NCBI GenBank assembly: GCA_035551355.1
Contig: DASZNF010000017.1
Location: 62,001-126,000, forward strand
Length of the DNA stretch: 64,000 nt
Source: DATATV01 sp035551355
Lineage (GTDB): Bacteria > Actinomycetota > Actinomycetes > Mycobacteriales > Pseudonocardiaceae
Direction of reading: 5' to 3'
The notes below the pieces were generated by a model that did no database searches, was not told the DNA's origin, and saw only the letters and a list, made by a program, of their open reading frames with translations. Within the stretch, counting starts at the first letter, position 1. Each line of letters starts with the position of its first letter. Positions 1-8,101 of the stretch are shown piece after piece. Position numbers and translations under genes: made by a program.

Positions 1-2
1 TG

Positions 3-668
3 CCGGATGCGGCGCGGGCGTTGATCCAGCCGTGCTGGAGCGATCTGCTGGCCGAGCGGCCGGAGCTGGTGGAGATGTTCGACGGGGCCGACGACCCGGA
101 GATCGAGCAGTGGCTGGAGTCGGCGCGGGCGTTGCTGGGCGGGTATTTCGGTTTGGAGGATCCGCGCGGGCTGGAGCCGCAGGCGTGCGAGCTGCGGGTG
201 GAGACCGAGCTGGAGTCCGGGTTGCTGCTGCGTGGTTTCATCGACCGGCTGGACGTGGCGCCCAGCGGTGACATCCGGGTGGTCGACTACAAAACGGGTG
301 CGGCGCCCCGGGAGTTCTTCGAGGCCAAGGCGCTGTTCCAGATGAAGTTCTATGCCCTGGCGCTGTACCGCTTGCGTGGTGTCGTGCCGAGGGTGCTGCG
401 GCTGATGTACCTGGCCGACAAGCAGGATCTGGTCTACTCGCCCGACGAGGCGGAGCTGATCCGGTTCGAGAAGTTGCTGGACGCGGTGTGGCAGGCGATC
501 CTGCGGGCCGGCAAGACCGGCGACTTCCCGCCGAACCCGAGCCGGCTGTGCGACTACTGCGACCACAAGCCGCTGTGCCCGGCGTTCGGCGGTACCCCTC
601 CCCCGTACCCGGGTTGGCCGGACGACGGGGCCAGTGCGAGTGAGTCCGCTTTGGATCGGGCAGACTGA
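3..668 (+). CDS. RecB-family PD-(D/E)XK nuclease, 3' part only
   Basis: The window opens inside this gene; the frame is open from base 3 and the true start lies upstream. The visible 221 residues carry the RecB-type nuclease core: a G-x-I-D-R-x-D motif (GFIDRLD) followed by VDYKTG, which supply the metal-binding Asp and catalytic Lys. A C-terminal cysteine cluster (CDYCDHKPLC) gives three of the four Cys that hold an iron-sulfur cluster in AddB/RecB-like nucleases; the fourth would be upstream. A single-domain nuclease of this type sits near hisG in mycobacteria (Rv2119), which fits the neighbours here. It probably acts on DNA ends in repair; the exact substrate is unknown. Confidence 0.85.
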   Translation, partial: PDAARALIQPCWSDLLAERPELVEMFDGADDPEIEQWLESARALLGGYFGLEDPRGLEPQACELRVETELESGLLLRGFIDRLDVAPSGDIRVVDYKTGAAPREFFEAKALFQMKFYALALYRLRGVVPRVLRLMYLADKQDLVYSPDEAELIRFEKLLDAVWQAILRAGKTGDFPPNPSRLCDYCDHKPLCPAFGGTPPPYPGWPDDGASASESALDRAD

Positions 669-672
669 GGCG

Positions 673-1455
673 GTGGGTTTGTCTGCCTTCTACCAGCCGC
701 TAGGTGACAATCGCTACCGTTCGACGAAGTGGACCACCGGTCCATGGTCGAGCGAGAGCCAGCACATGGGTCCGCCCTCGGCGCTGCTGCTCCGCGAGCT
801 GGAGCGCGCCGCATCGAACCCGGATGGCTCCTTCGCCCGGATCACCGTGGAGATCCTTGGGCCGGTACCGGTGGCCGAGGTCGAAGTCCGGGCCAAAGTA
901 GACCGTCCCGGTAGGTCGGTCGAACTACTGTCGGCCGAACTTGTCGCGGGTGGCCGGGCGGTGGCGCGGGCGTCCGCGTGGCGCATGATCGCCACCGACA
1001 CGACCGAGGTGTCGGCCGGGCTGGGCAACCCGTTGCGCTCCCCCGAACAAGCCGAGCCTGTGTTCGGCCGGCCGGAGGGCTGGCACCCCGGTTACCTGGA
1101 CGCGATGGAATGGCTGTCGTTGAAGGGCGGCATCCACGAGTTGGGGGACGCCACGGTGTGGGTTCGTCAGCGGGTGCCGCTGGTCGAGGGCGAGCGCCCC
1201 AGTGGCTTGCAGCGCCTGCTCACCGTCGCCGACTCCGGCAACGGCGTGTCGAATCGCCTCGATCTGCGGCGCTGGCTGTTCATCAACACGGAGCTGACCG
1301 TGCACGTGTGGCGCGAGCCCAAGGGCGAGTGGATCGGGCTGGACGCGACCACGGCCGTCGGCTCGAACGGGGTCGGTACGGCGAGCAGCGTGCTGCATGA
1401 CATCGACGGCCCGGTTGGGCGCGGCGCGCAGGCGTTGCTGGTGCGTCCGAGGTAG
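673..1455 (+). CDS. thioesterase family protein (TesB-like hot-dog fold)
   Basis: This is a 260-residue protein resembling actinobacterial acyl-CoA thioesterase-like proteins with two hot-dog halves. The N-terminal half has the strand pattern leading to 'GPPSALLLRELE', and the C-terminal half has 'LTVHVWREP' and 'WIGLDATTAV', typical of the TesB/4HBT_3 group. An upstream in-frame start at 634 would overlap the nuclease gene; the GTG at 673, just after that gene's stop at 668, was chosen because the family-like sequence begins there. It is probably co-transcribed with the nuclease and ends at the hairpin 60 bp downstream. The substrate is not visible from sequence. Confidence 0.75.
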   Translation: MGLSAFYQPLGDNRYRSTKWTTGPWSSESQHMGPPSALLLRELERAASNPDGSFARITVEILGPVPVAEVEVRAKVDRPGRSVELLSAELVAGGRAVARASAWRMIATDTTEVSAGLGNPLRSPEQAEPVFGRPEGWHPGYLDAMEWLSLKGGIHELGDATVWVRQRVPLVEGERPSGLQRLLTVADSGNGVSNRLDLRRWLFINTELTVHVWREPKGEWIGLDATTAVGSNGVGTASSVLHDIDGPVGRGAQALLVRPR

Positions 1456-1516
1456 CCCCGGGGTGAGGTTGGGGGAAGAGCCCCGCTGTCCGTGCCGCGG
1501 GCGAGCCCAAAAAAGA

Positions 1517-1562
1517 TCACCGGCCCACAATCCCGGCAACAGCAAGGAAAATGGGCCGGTGA
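1517..1562. terminator. bidirectional hairpin terminator between convergent genes
   Basis: A perfect 11-bp inverted repeat (tcaccggccca / tgggccggtga) encloses a 24-nt loop. It lies between the stop of the thioesterase gene on the plus strand and the stop of hisG on the minus strand, where a shared terminator is expected. An A-run (1509-1514) to its left would serve as the U-tract for minus-strand transcripts. Confidence 0.7.
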
Positions 1563-1596
1563 CCGGAACGGACTCAGGGCCGGCAGCTCCGAGACT

Positions 1597-2442
1597 TCAC
1601 AGTCGGCAGGACCGGATGTCCGACGCCAGCACCGCCTTCGCGCCCAGCGCCGCCAACTCGTCCATCAACTGGTTGGCCTGCCGCCGCGGCACCATCGAGC
1701 GCACCGCGACCCAGCCCGGGTTGGCCAGCGGCGCGACCGTGGGCGATTCCACCCCGGGCGTCGTGGCCACGGCCTGGTCCAGCAGCTCCTGCGGGCAGTC
1801 GTAGTCGAGCATCAGGTACTGCTGCGCATAAACCACACCCTGCAGGCGCGCGGCGAGCTGGGTTTTGGCCGGCCGGTCCTCGGCATCGGCGCCCTCGATG
1901 AGCACCGCCTCGGACACGCAGATCGGGTCGCCGAACGCGACCAGGTTGTGCTGGCGCAACGTCCGGCCGGAGCCGACCACGTCGGCGACCGCGTCGGCCA
2001 CGCCGAGCTGGACCGAGATTTCCACGGCCCCGTCCAGGCGGATCACCTCGGCGGTGAGTCCTTGCCGGGCCAGGTTGTCCCGGACCAGCCGGGGGTAGGA
2101 GGTGGCCAGGCGCTTTCCGGCCAGGTCGGCCACGGTCCAGTCGTGACCGGCCGGGGCGGCGTAGCGGAAGGTGGAACCGCCGAAACCGAGCGCGAGCCGT
2201 TCGGTGACGGCGGCGCCGGAGTCGAGGGCGAGGTCGCGGCCGGTGATGCCCAGGTCCAGTTCACCCGAACCGACATAGATGGCGATGTCCTTGGGCCGCA
2301 GGAAAAAGAATTCGACGTCGTTGGCCGGGTCGAGCACGGTCAGGTCCCGCTGCTCGTGCCGCTGCCGGTATCCGGCTTCGGTGAGCATCTCGGTGGCGGC
2401 GACGGCCAACGCGCCCTTGTTGGGCAGGGCTACCCGCAACAT
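1597..2442 (-). CDS. hisG: ATP phosphoribosyltransferase (long form)
   Basis: HisG catalyses the first step of histidine synthesis, joining ATP and PRPP to give phosphoribosyl-ATP in the cytoplasm. The 281-residue protein starts MLRVALPNKGAL, the usual HisG N terminus, and has the periplasmic-binding-protein-like catalytic core, including the PRPP loop region 'DAVADVVGSGRTLR' at about 153-166. The C-terminal extension (about 210-281) is the ACT-like regulatory domain of the long, self-sufficient form, which is feedback-inhibited by histidine and needs no HisZ. The gene follows hisE by 48 bp on the same strand, the arrangement found in mycobacteria. Confidence 0.97.
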   Translation of the reverse strand: MLRVALPNKGALAVAATEMLTEAGYRQRHEQRDLTVLDPANDVEFFFLRPKDIAIYVGSGELDLGITGRDLALDSGAAVTERLALGFGGSTFRYAAPAGHDWTVADLAGKRLATSYPRLVRDNLARQGLTAEVIRLDGAVEISVQLGVADAVADVVGSGRTLRQHNLVAFGDPICVSEAVLIEGADAEDRPAKTQLAARLQGVVYAQQYLMLDYDCPQELLDQAVATTPGVESPTVAPLANPGWVAVRSMVPRRQANQLMDELAALGAKAVLASDIRSCRL

Positions 2443-2490
2443 GGTTGTACTCCAAGGGGTCGACGAGCAAGGGATGTCGGGACGGACCGA

Positions 2491-2754
2491 TCAGAGATGT
2501 CGGTACACGTCCGACAGGTCCAATCCCCGCCCGAGCATCAGCACCTGCAGCCGGTACAGGAGCTGGGACACCTCCTCGGCCAAACGCTCGTCGGACTCGT
2601 ACTCGGCGGCGATCCACACTTCGCCTGCCTCTTCGAGCACCTTCTTGCCCTGCGCGTGCACACCGTCATCCAGGGCGGCCACGGTGGCCGATCCTTCCGG
2701 GCGCTGGTCCGCGCGGTCGCGCAGTTCGGCGAACAGCTCGTCGAACGTCTTCAC
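2491..2754 (-). CDS. hisE: phosphoribosyl-ATP pyrophosphatase
   Basis: HisE removes pyrophosphate from phosphoribosyl-ATP, the second step of histidine synthesis. The protein is 87 residues, the size of stand-alone HisE (no HisI fusion). It has the all-alpha MazG-like metal-binding motif, with 'KKVLEEAGEVWIAA' followed by 'ERLAEEVSQLLYRLQVLM'. A GTG start at 2754 gives the usual VKTFDELF N terminus and lies a few bases after a GGAG site. It is transcribed with hisG just downstream; its start is 34 bp after the HAD gene ends, so the metH-HAD-hisE-hisG run may form one transcript. Confidence 0.95.
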   Translation of the reverse strand: MKTFDELFAELRDRADQRPEGSATVAALDDGVHAQGKKVLEEAGEVWIAAEYESDERLAEEVSQLLYRLQVLMLGRGLDLSDVYRHL

Positions 2755-2788
2755 GACTCCGATTCTCTCATCAGCCACTATCCGCCGG

Positions 2789-3475
2789 TCAGGCGGCCTC
2801 GGCCTGCCGGATGCCGGCGAAGAACCCGGCGTCCACACCGACGAGCGACGCACGTTGCACGCGCCGCTCCCCGGCCGGCACCGGCACCTCCGAGGGCACC
2901 ACCAGCACCGTGCACCCGGCCGTCTCGGCCGAGATGGCGCCGGTCGGCGAGTCCTCCACGGCCACGCAGTCACCCGGGTCCACGCCGAGCAACCGGGCCG
3001 CACGCAGGTACGGCTCGGGCAGCGGCTTGTTGCGACCGTCGACCTCGTCGCCGCACACGGAGGCGTCGAAGAACTCCCGCCCGATGGTGTTCAGCGCAAC
3101 CTCGGTCAGCCTCCGCTCGGTCGAGGTCACCAGCGCGCAGGTGAATCCGGCCGCCCGCACCGAGACCAGCGCCTCGCGCGCCCCCGGCTTCCACACCAGG
3201 CCGTCCACGAACAACTCGCCGGTGCGCTCGTCCAGCCACTTGGCCGCGCGCGCCATCTCGGCCGGATCGGGCTCCCGGCCGACCTCCTCGAACAGGATGC
3301 GCATCGTTCGGTCCACATTGGACCCGACGAGTGAATCCCTTGCCGCTTGCGACAATTCGCCACCCAGCTGCGCGGCCAGCTCGTTGAGCCCGATGGTCCA
3401 GAGTTTCTCGGAGTCCACCAGGGTGCCGTCCATGTCCCACAACAGGGCGGCCGGTTCGTCGGCTCGGTCAGACAT
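2789..3475 (-). CDS. HAD-IA hydrolase, beta-phosphoglucomutase/phosphatase-like
   Basis: This is a 228-residue haloacid-dehalogenase-fold phosphotransferase. Motif I is LLWDMDGTLVDS (nucleophile Asp14 and general acid/base Asp16), motif II is the Thr/Ser of 'ALVTSTERR', motif III is the Lys of 'GRNKPLPEPYL', and motif IV is 'VAVEDSPTGAISA'. The alpha-helical cap between motifs I and II and the overall length place it in subfamily IA with phosphatases and beta-phosphoglucomutases. Its ATG overlaps the end of metH by 8 bp (ATGTCTGA), which implies translational coupling. The substrate is unknown; a metabolite-repair or sugar-phosphate role is plausible. Confidence 0.88.
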   Translation of the reverse strand: MSDRADEPAALLWDMDGTLVDSEKLWTIGLNELAAQLGGELSQAARDSLVGSNVDRTMRILFEEVGREPDPAEMARAAKWLDERTGELFVDGLVWKPGAREALVSVRAAGFTCALVTSTERRLTEVALNTIGREFFDASVCGDEVDGRNKPLPEPYLRAARLLGVDPGDCVAVEDSPTGAISAETAGCTVLVVPSEVPVPAGERRVQRASLVGVDAGFFAGIRQAEAA

Positions 3476-6400
3476 TGAAGTACTTGGCCTCCGGGTGATG
3501 AACCACGATCGCGTCGGTCGACTGCTCGGGATGCAGCTGCGACTCCTCGGACAGCTTGACCCCGATCCGTTCCGGCCCGAGCAGATCCACGATCTTTGCC
3601 CGGTCCTCCAGATTCGGGCAGGCGCCGTAGCCCAGCGAGAACCTCGCGCCGCGGTAGCCCAGCGAGAAGAAGTCGGTCACCGACTCCGGGTCCTCCGCCG
3701 CCACCGCGCGCCCGTCGGGCATGAGCAGCTCCGCCCGCACCCGGGCGTGCCAGTACTCGGCCAGCGCCTCGGTCAGCTGCACGCCCAGCCCGTGCACCTC
3801 CAGGTAGTCCCGGTAGGCGTCGGCGGCGAACAGTTCGTTGGCGGTGTCGGCGATCGGCTGGCCCATGGTGACCACCTGCAGGCCGACCACGTCCACCTGC
3901 CCGCGCTCCACGGCCAGCTCCCGCGGCCGGAAGAAGTCGGCAAGGCACAGCCTGCGGTCCCGGCGCTGCCGGGGGAAGGTGAACCGGCAGCGCTCGGCCG
4001 CGTCCGGCGTCGGCTCGGCCAGCACCACCAGGTCGTTCCCGTCGGTCACGCACGGGAAGTACCCGTACACGACCGCCGCGTGGGCCAGCACCTGGTCGGT
4101 GGCCAGCCGGTCCAGCAGCTCCCGCAACCGCGGCCGCCCCTCGGTCTCCACCAGCTCCTCGTAGCTGGGTCCCTGCCCACCGCGCACCCCGCGCAACCCC
4201 CACTGGCCCAGGAACAGCGCCCGCTCGTCGAGCATCGAGGCGTAGTCGCTCAGCACGATTCCCTTGTGCACCCGGGAACCCCAGAACGGCGGCACCGGCA
4301 CCGGCACGTCGATGGCCACATCGGACCGGGCGGGCAGGTCTTCCGGTTCCGGGTCGGCCTTGGCCCGGCGGGCCTCGGCGATCCGCCGGGACCGCTCGTG
4401 CCGGGCCCGGCGCTCGGCGATCTTGGCCTTCTCCGCCGCGTCGGCCGCCGGGGCCTCGCCCCGCTTGGCCGCCATCACGGTGTCCATCAGCCGCAGGCCC
4501 TCGAACGCGTCCCGGGCGTAGCGGACGTCACCGGCGTACAGCTCGGCCAGGTCGTTCTCCACGTAGCCACGGGTGAGGGCCGCGCCGCCGAGCAGCACCG
4601 GCCAGCGCTCGGCCACGCCCCGGGAGTTCATCTCCTCCAGGTTTTCCTTCATCACCACGGTCGACTTGACCAGCAGCCCGGACATGCCGATGGCGTCCAC
4701 CTCGTGCTCGCCCGCGGCCTCCAGGATCGCGTTCACCGGCTGCTTGATGCCCAGGTTGATCACGTCGTAGCCGTTGTTGGACAGGATGATGTCCACCAGG
4801 TTCTTGCCGATGTCGTGCACATCGCCCTTGACCGTGGCCAGCACGATCCGGCCCTTGCCCGCCGAGTCGTCCTTGTCCATGTGCGGTTCCAGGTAGGCCA
4901 CCGCCGTCTTCATCACCTCGGCCGACTGCAGCACGAACGGCAGCTGCATCTGCCCGGACCCGAACAGCTCGCCGACCGTCTTCATCCCGGCCAGCAGCGT
5001 CTCGTTGATGATCTGCAGCGCGGGCTTCTCGTCCAGCGCCGCGTCCAGGTCCGGCTCAAGGCCCTTGCGCTCGCCGTCCACGATCCGCCGCTCCAGCCGC
5101 TCGAACAGCGGCAGCGCGGCCAGCTCGGCGGCCCGGGTCTGCCGGTTCGAGGACGCGGTCACGCCCTCGAAAAGGGCCATGAACTTCTGCAGCGGGTCGT
5201 AGCCCTCCGCGCGCCTGTCATAGACCAGGTCCAGCGCGACCGTGCGCTGCTCCTCCGGGATCCGCGCGATGGGCACGATCTTGGACGCGTGCACGATCGC
5301 GGTGTCCAGCCCGGCCTCCCGGCACTCGTGCAGGAACACCGAGTTCAGCACCTGCCGAGCGGCCGGGTTGAGCCCGAAGGACACGTTGGACAACCCCAGC
5401 GTGGTCAGCACGTCGGGGTGGCGGCGCTTGAGTTCGCGGATCGCCTCGATGGTCTCCAGCGCGTCCCGGCGGGAGTCCTCCTGGCCGGTGGCGATGGTGA
5501 AGGTCAGGGTGTCCACGATGATGTCCGACTCGCGCAGCCCGAAGTCCCGGGTGATCTGCTCGATCAGCCGGTCGGCCACCGCGACCTTGGTGTCGGCGGT
5601 GCGGGCCTGCCCGGTCTCGTCGATGGTCAGCGCCACCACGGCCGCACCGTGCTCGGCGACCAGTTCCATCACCCGGGTGTAGCGGGACTCCGGGCCGTCG
5701 CCGTCCTCGAAGTTCACCGAGTTGACCGTGCACCGCCCACCCAGCCGCTCCAGGCCGGTCTGGATCACCGCGACCTCGGTGGAGTCCAGCATGATCGGCA
5801 GGGTGGACGCGGTGGCCAGCCGGGAGGCGTACTCGGCCATGTCCTTGGCGCCGTCCCGGCCCACGTAGTCCACGCACACATCGAGCATGTGCGCGCCGTC
5901 CCGGATCTGGCTGCGGGCGATGTCCACGCAGTCGCCCAGCCGTTGCTCCAGCATGGCCTCGCGGAACGCCTTGGAGCCGTTGGCGTTGGTCCGCTCGCCG
6001 ACCATCAGCACGCTGGCCTCCTGGGCGAAGGGCACCAGCTGATACAGCGAGGACACGCCCGGCTCCGGCCGCACGTCCCGTTTGGTGGGCTGCTGCCCGC
6101 GCATGGCCTCGGCCAGCTGCCGGATGTGCTCGGGCGTGGTGCCGCAGCACCCGCCGACCAGGCCGACGCCGAACTCGCGGACGAAGCCGGTCAGCGCCCT
6201 GGTCAGCTCTTCGGGAGTGAGCGGGAAGACCGCCCCGTCCGGCCCCAGCACCGGCAGCCCCGCATTGGGCATGACCGAAACGGCTACGCGAGAGTGATGG
6301 GACAGGTAGCGCAGGTGCTCGCCCATCTCGGCGGGCCCGGTGGAGCAGTTCAGGCCGATCAGGTCGATGCCCAGCGGTTCCAGCGCGTTGAGCGCGGCGC

Positions 6401-7013
6401 CGATCTCCGAGCCGACCAGCATGGTCCCGGTGGTCTCCACGGTGACCTGGGCGATGATCGGCACGGTGCGACCCTCGGCGGTCATCGCCCGTTTGGCGCC
6501 CAGGATCGCCGATTTGGCCTGCAGCAGGTCCTGGCAGGTCTCCACGAGCACCGCGTCCACCCCGCCGGCCACCAGTCCGCGAACCTGTTCGGTGTAGGAG
6601 TCGCGCAGGGTGGTGAACGGGGCGTGGCCCAGCGAGGGCAGCTTGGTGCCAGGGCCGACCGAGCCCAGAACGAAACGGTCGCCGAACTCGTCGGCCACCT
6701 CCCTGGCCAACGCGGCCCCGGCCTCGGCCAACTCGCGGATTCTGTCCGAGATCCCGTACTCGCCCAGGTTGGTCATGTTGGCGCCGAAGGTGTTCGTCTC
6801 CACCGCGTCCGCGCCGACTTCGAGGTACTGTCGGTGAATCGCGCGAACGACGTCCGGACGAGTGACGTTGAGGATCTCGTTGCAGCCTTCGAGACCGTCG
6901 AAGTCGTCCAAGCTCAGGTCCTGGGCCTGCAGGGCGGTGCCCATGGCACCGTCGGCCACGACGACGCGCTCGGCGAGAGCAGCCAGCAGGGGGGACGACA
7001 CGCGATCAGCCAT
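3468..7013 (-). CDS. metH: cobalamin-dependent methionine synthase
   Basis: MetH transfers a methyl group from 5-methyltetrahydrofolate to homocysteine through bound cobalamin. The 1181 residues show all four modules in order. The homocysteine-binding barrel comes first, with zinc-binding 'GGCCGTTPEH' near residue 287. The pterin-binding domain follows at about 325-600 ('GERTNANGSKAF'). The cobalamin cap and Rossmann domains come next, with the B12 signature 'GDVHDIGKN' near 730. The reactivation domain is last ('VYGYFPC', near 1000-1010). The gene is co-oriented with the HAD gene, hisE and hisG. Only 53 bp separate its start from the divergent PAC2 gene, and no cobalamin riboswitch fits there. 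Confidence 0.98.
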   Translation of the reverse strand: MADRVSSPLLAALAERVVVADGAMGTALQAQDLSLDDFDGLEGCNEILNVTRPDVVRAIHRQYLEVGADAVETNTFGANMTNLGEYGISDRIRELAEAGAALAREVADEFGDRFVLGSVGPGTKLPSLGHAPFTTLRDSYTEQVRGLVAGGVDAVLVETCQDLLQAKSAILGAKRAMTAEGRTVPIIAQVTVETTGTMLVGSEIGAALNALEPLGIDLIGLNCSTGPAEMGEHLRYLSHHSRVAVSVMPNAGLPVLGPDGAVFPLTPEELTRALTGFVREFGVGLVGGCCGTTPEHIRQLAEAMRGQQPTKRDVRPEPGVSSLYQLVPFAQEASVLMVGERTNANGSKAFREAMLEQRLGDCVDIARSQIRDGAHMLDVCVDYVGRDGAKDMAEYASRLATASTLPIMLDSTEVAVIQTGLERLGGRCTVNSVNFEDGDGPESRYTRVMELVAEHGAAVVALTIDETGQARTADTKVAVADRLIEQITRDFGLRESDIIVDTLTFTIATGQEDSRRDALETIEAIRELKRRHPDVLTTLGLSNVSFGLNPAARQVLNSVFLHECREAGLDTAIVHASKIVPIARIPEEQRTVALDLVYDRRAEGYDPLQKFMALFEGVTASSNRQTRAAELAALPLFERLERRIVDGERKGLEPDLDAALDEKPALQIINETLLAGMKTVGELFGSGQMQLPFVLQSAEVMKTAVAYLEPHMDKDDSAGKGRIVLATVKGDVHDIGKNLVDIILSNNGYDVINLGIKQPVNAILEAAGEHEVDAIGMSGLLVKSTVVMKENLEEMNSRGVAERWPVLLGGAALTRGYVENDLAELYAGDVRYARDAFEGLRLMDTVMAAKRGEAPAADAAEKAKIAERRARHERSRRIAEARRAKADPEPEDLPARSDVAIDVPVPVPPFWGSRVHKGIVLSDYASMLDERALFLGQWGLRGVRGGQGPSYEELVETEGRPRLRELLDRLATDQVLAHAAVVYGYFPCVTDGNDLVVLAEPTPDAAERCRFTFPRQRRDRRLCLADFFRPRELAVERGQVDVVGLQVVTMGQPIADTANELFAADAYRDYLEVHGLGVQLTEALAEYWHARVRAELLMPDGRAVAAEDPESVTDFFSLGYRGARFSLGYGACPNLEDRAKIVDLLGPERIGVKLSEESQLHPEQSTDAIVVHHPEAKYFNV

Positions 7014-7018
7014 GCTCC

Positions 7019-7061
7019 CAGCCTACGAGTTCCGGCTAGCGTCCATGTCAGTCGTAGGCTG
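7019..7061. promoter_or_regulatory. inverted repeat in the metH/PAC2 divergent promoter gap
   Basis: A perfect 10-bp inverted repeat, cagcctacga at 7019-7028 and tcgtaggctg at 7052-7061, fills almost the whole 53-bp gap between the two divergent starts. Its arms are 33 bp apart centre to centre, about three helical turns, so it could seat two dimers of a regulator or form a cruciform. The binding protein is unknown. Confidence 0.4.
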
Positions 7062-7066
7062 ACCCA

Positions 7067-7975
7067 GTGACCGATCCGGACTCTCGCCCAGACCTCCCCA
7101 CCCCGCTGGTCGACCCTGTGCTGGTCGCCGCGTTCGAGGGGTGGAACGACGCTGGTGACGCCGCTACGACCGCTGTTGAGCACCTGGAGCTGAGCTGGGA
7201 TGCCAAGCCGCTGGTCGAGCTCGACCCGGATGACTACTACGACTTCCAAGTGACCCGGCCCACAGTTCACATGGTGGACGGTGTCACCCGGAGGGTTGAA
7301 TGGCCCACCACCCGTCTGTCGGTATGTCGCCCGCCGGGCGCGGGCATGGACGTGGTGTTGCTGCACGGGATCGAGCCGAACATGCGCTGGCGTCGGTTCT
7401 GCGGCGAGCTGATCGGCTTTCTCGATCAGTTCGGGGTCACCACGGTGGTCACCCTGGGGGCGTTGCTGGCCGACACACCGCACACCCGGCCGGTGCCGGT
7501 CACCGGCACCGCCTACGACAGCGAGTCGGCCGCCAAGTTCGGGCTGGAGACCTCCGGCTACGAGGGGCCGACCGGGATAGTGGGCGTGTTCCAGGATGCC
7601 TGCGTGCGGGCCGGGGTGCCCGCGGTGTCGCTGTGGGCGGCGGTGCCGCATTACGTGTCCCAGCCGCCCTCGCCCAAGGCAACCCTGGCGCTGCTGCACC
7701 GGGTGGAGGAGGTGCTGGACGTGGAGGTGCCGCTGGGTGAGCTGCCCACCCAGGCCGAGGAGTGGGAGCGCACGGTCAGCGAGATGGCGGACGAGGACGA
7801 GGACGTGCGCAACTACGTGCGCGCCCTGGAGGAGCGCGGCGACGAGATCCGGCTGACCGAGACCAGCGGGGACGCCATCGCCGCCGAGTTCGAGCGCTAC
7901 CTGCGCCGCCGTGGCCGCGGCGGCACCGGGCGGGGCGGCCCGGGCGGCCCTGGCCTCGGCCCGAGCAGCGGCTGA
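7067..7975 (+). CDS. PAC2 family protein (proteasome assembly chaperone-like)
   Basis: This 302-residue protein belongs to the PAC2 superfamily, which includes Rv2125 of mycobacteria next to metH. N-terminal 'VAAFEGWNDAGDAATTA' is a hallmark of the family, followed by 'VVLLHGIEPNMRW', 'VTLGALLADTPHTRPVPV' and 'GIVGVFQDACVRAG'. The C terminus is acidic and helical, then Gly/Arg-rich (about 285-302). The bacterial function is not settled; eukaryotic relatives help assemble proteasomes and actinobacteria carry proteasomes, so such a link is only suggestive. A GTG at 7067 is used. A strong hairpin follows the stop codon. Confidence 0.9.
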   Translation: MTDPDSRPDLPTPLVDPVLVAAFEGWNDAGDAATTAVEHLELSWDAKPLVELDPDDYYDFQVTRPTVHMVDGVTRRVEWPTTRLSVCRPPGAGMDVVLLHGIEPNMRWRRFCGELIGFLDQFGVTTVVTLGALLADTPHTRPVPVTGTAYDSESAAKFGLETSGYEGPTGIVGVFQDACVRAGVPAVSLWAAVPHYVSQPPSPKATLALLHRVEEVLDVEVPLGELPTQAEEWERTVSEMADEDEDVRNYVRALEERGDEIRLTETSGDAIAAEFERYLRRRGRGGTGRGGPGGPGLGPSSG

Positions 7976-7993
7976 CCAGCCTTCGACACAGCC

Positions 7994-8032
7994 ACGGGGC
8001 GGGACCGGCGAATGTGCCGGGTCCCGCCCCGT
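7994..8032. terminator. strong hairpin terminator between PAC2 and mshC
   Basis: The arms acggggcggga and tcccgccccgt pair perfectly and are extended by an inner ccggc/gccgg stem with one bulged G. The element starts 19 bp after the PAC2 stop and is followed by tttgtgtgt. The convergent mshC gene ends on its other side, so it may act in both directions. Confidence 0.8.
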
Positions 8033-8036
8033 TTGT

Positions 8037-8101
8037 GTGTTCAGCCCAGCAGATGGGCGGCAGCTTGCGTGTTCAGCCCAGCAGGCTGGGCGGCAGCGTG
8101 A
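8037..8101. repeat. tandem duplication of the mshC 3' end, including the stop codon
   Basis: Two adjacent copies of about 32 bp share gtgttcagcccagcag followed by a near-identical gggcggcagc segment (8037-8068 and 8069-8101). The inner copy encodes the last residues and stop of mshC; the outer copy lies just past the stop and repeats them with a few changes. This looks like slippage that duplicated the gene end. The protein product should be unchanged. Confidence 0.8.

Noticed and set aside
7014..7066. Cobalamin riboswitch upstream of metH
   Set aside because: The gap to the divergent gene is only 53 bp, far too short for the element.
2445..7070. Very long plus-strand open frame over metH and its neighbours
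   Set aside because: It is antisense to metH, HAD and hisE genes with clear family motifs; its product is His/Gln/Arg/Val-rich low-complexity text typical of antisense frames in high-GC DNA.
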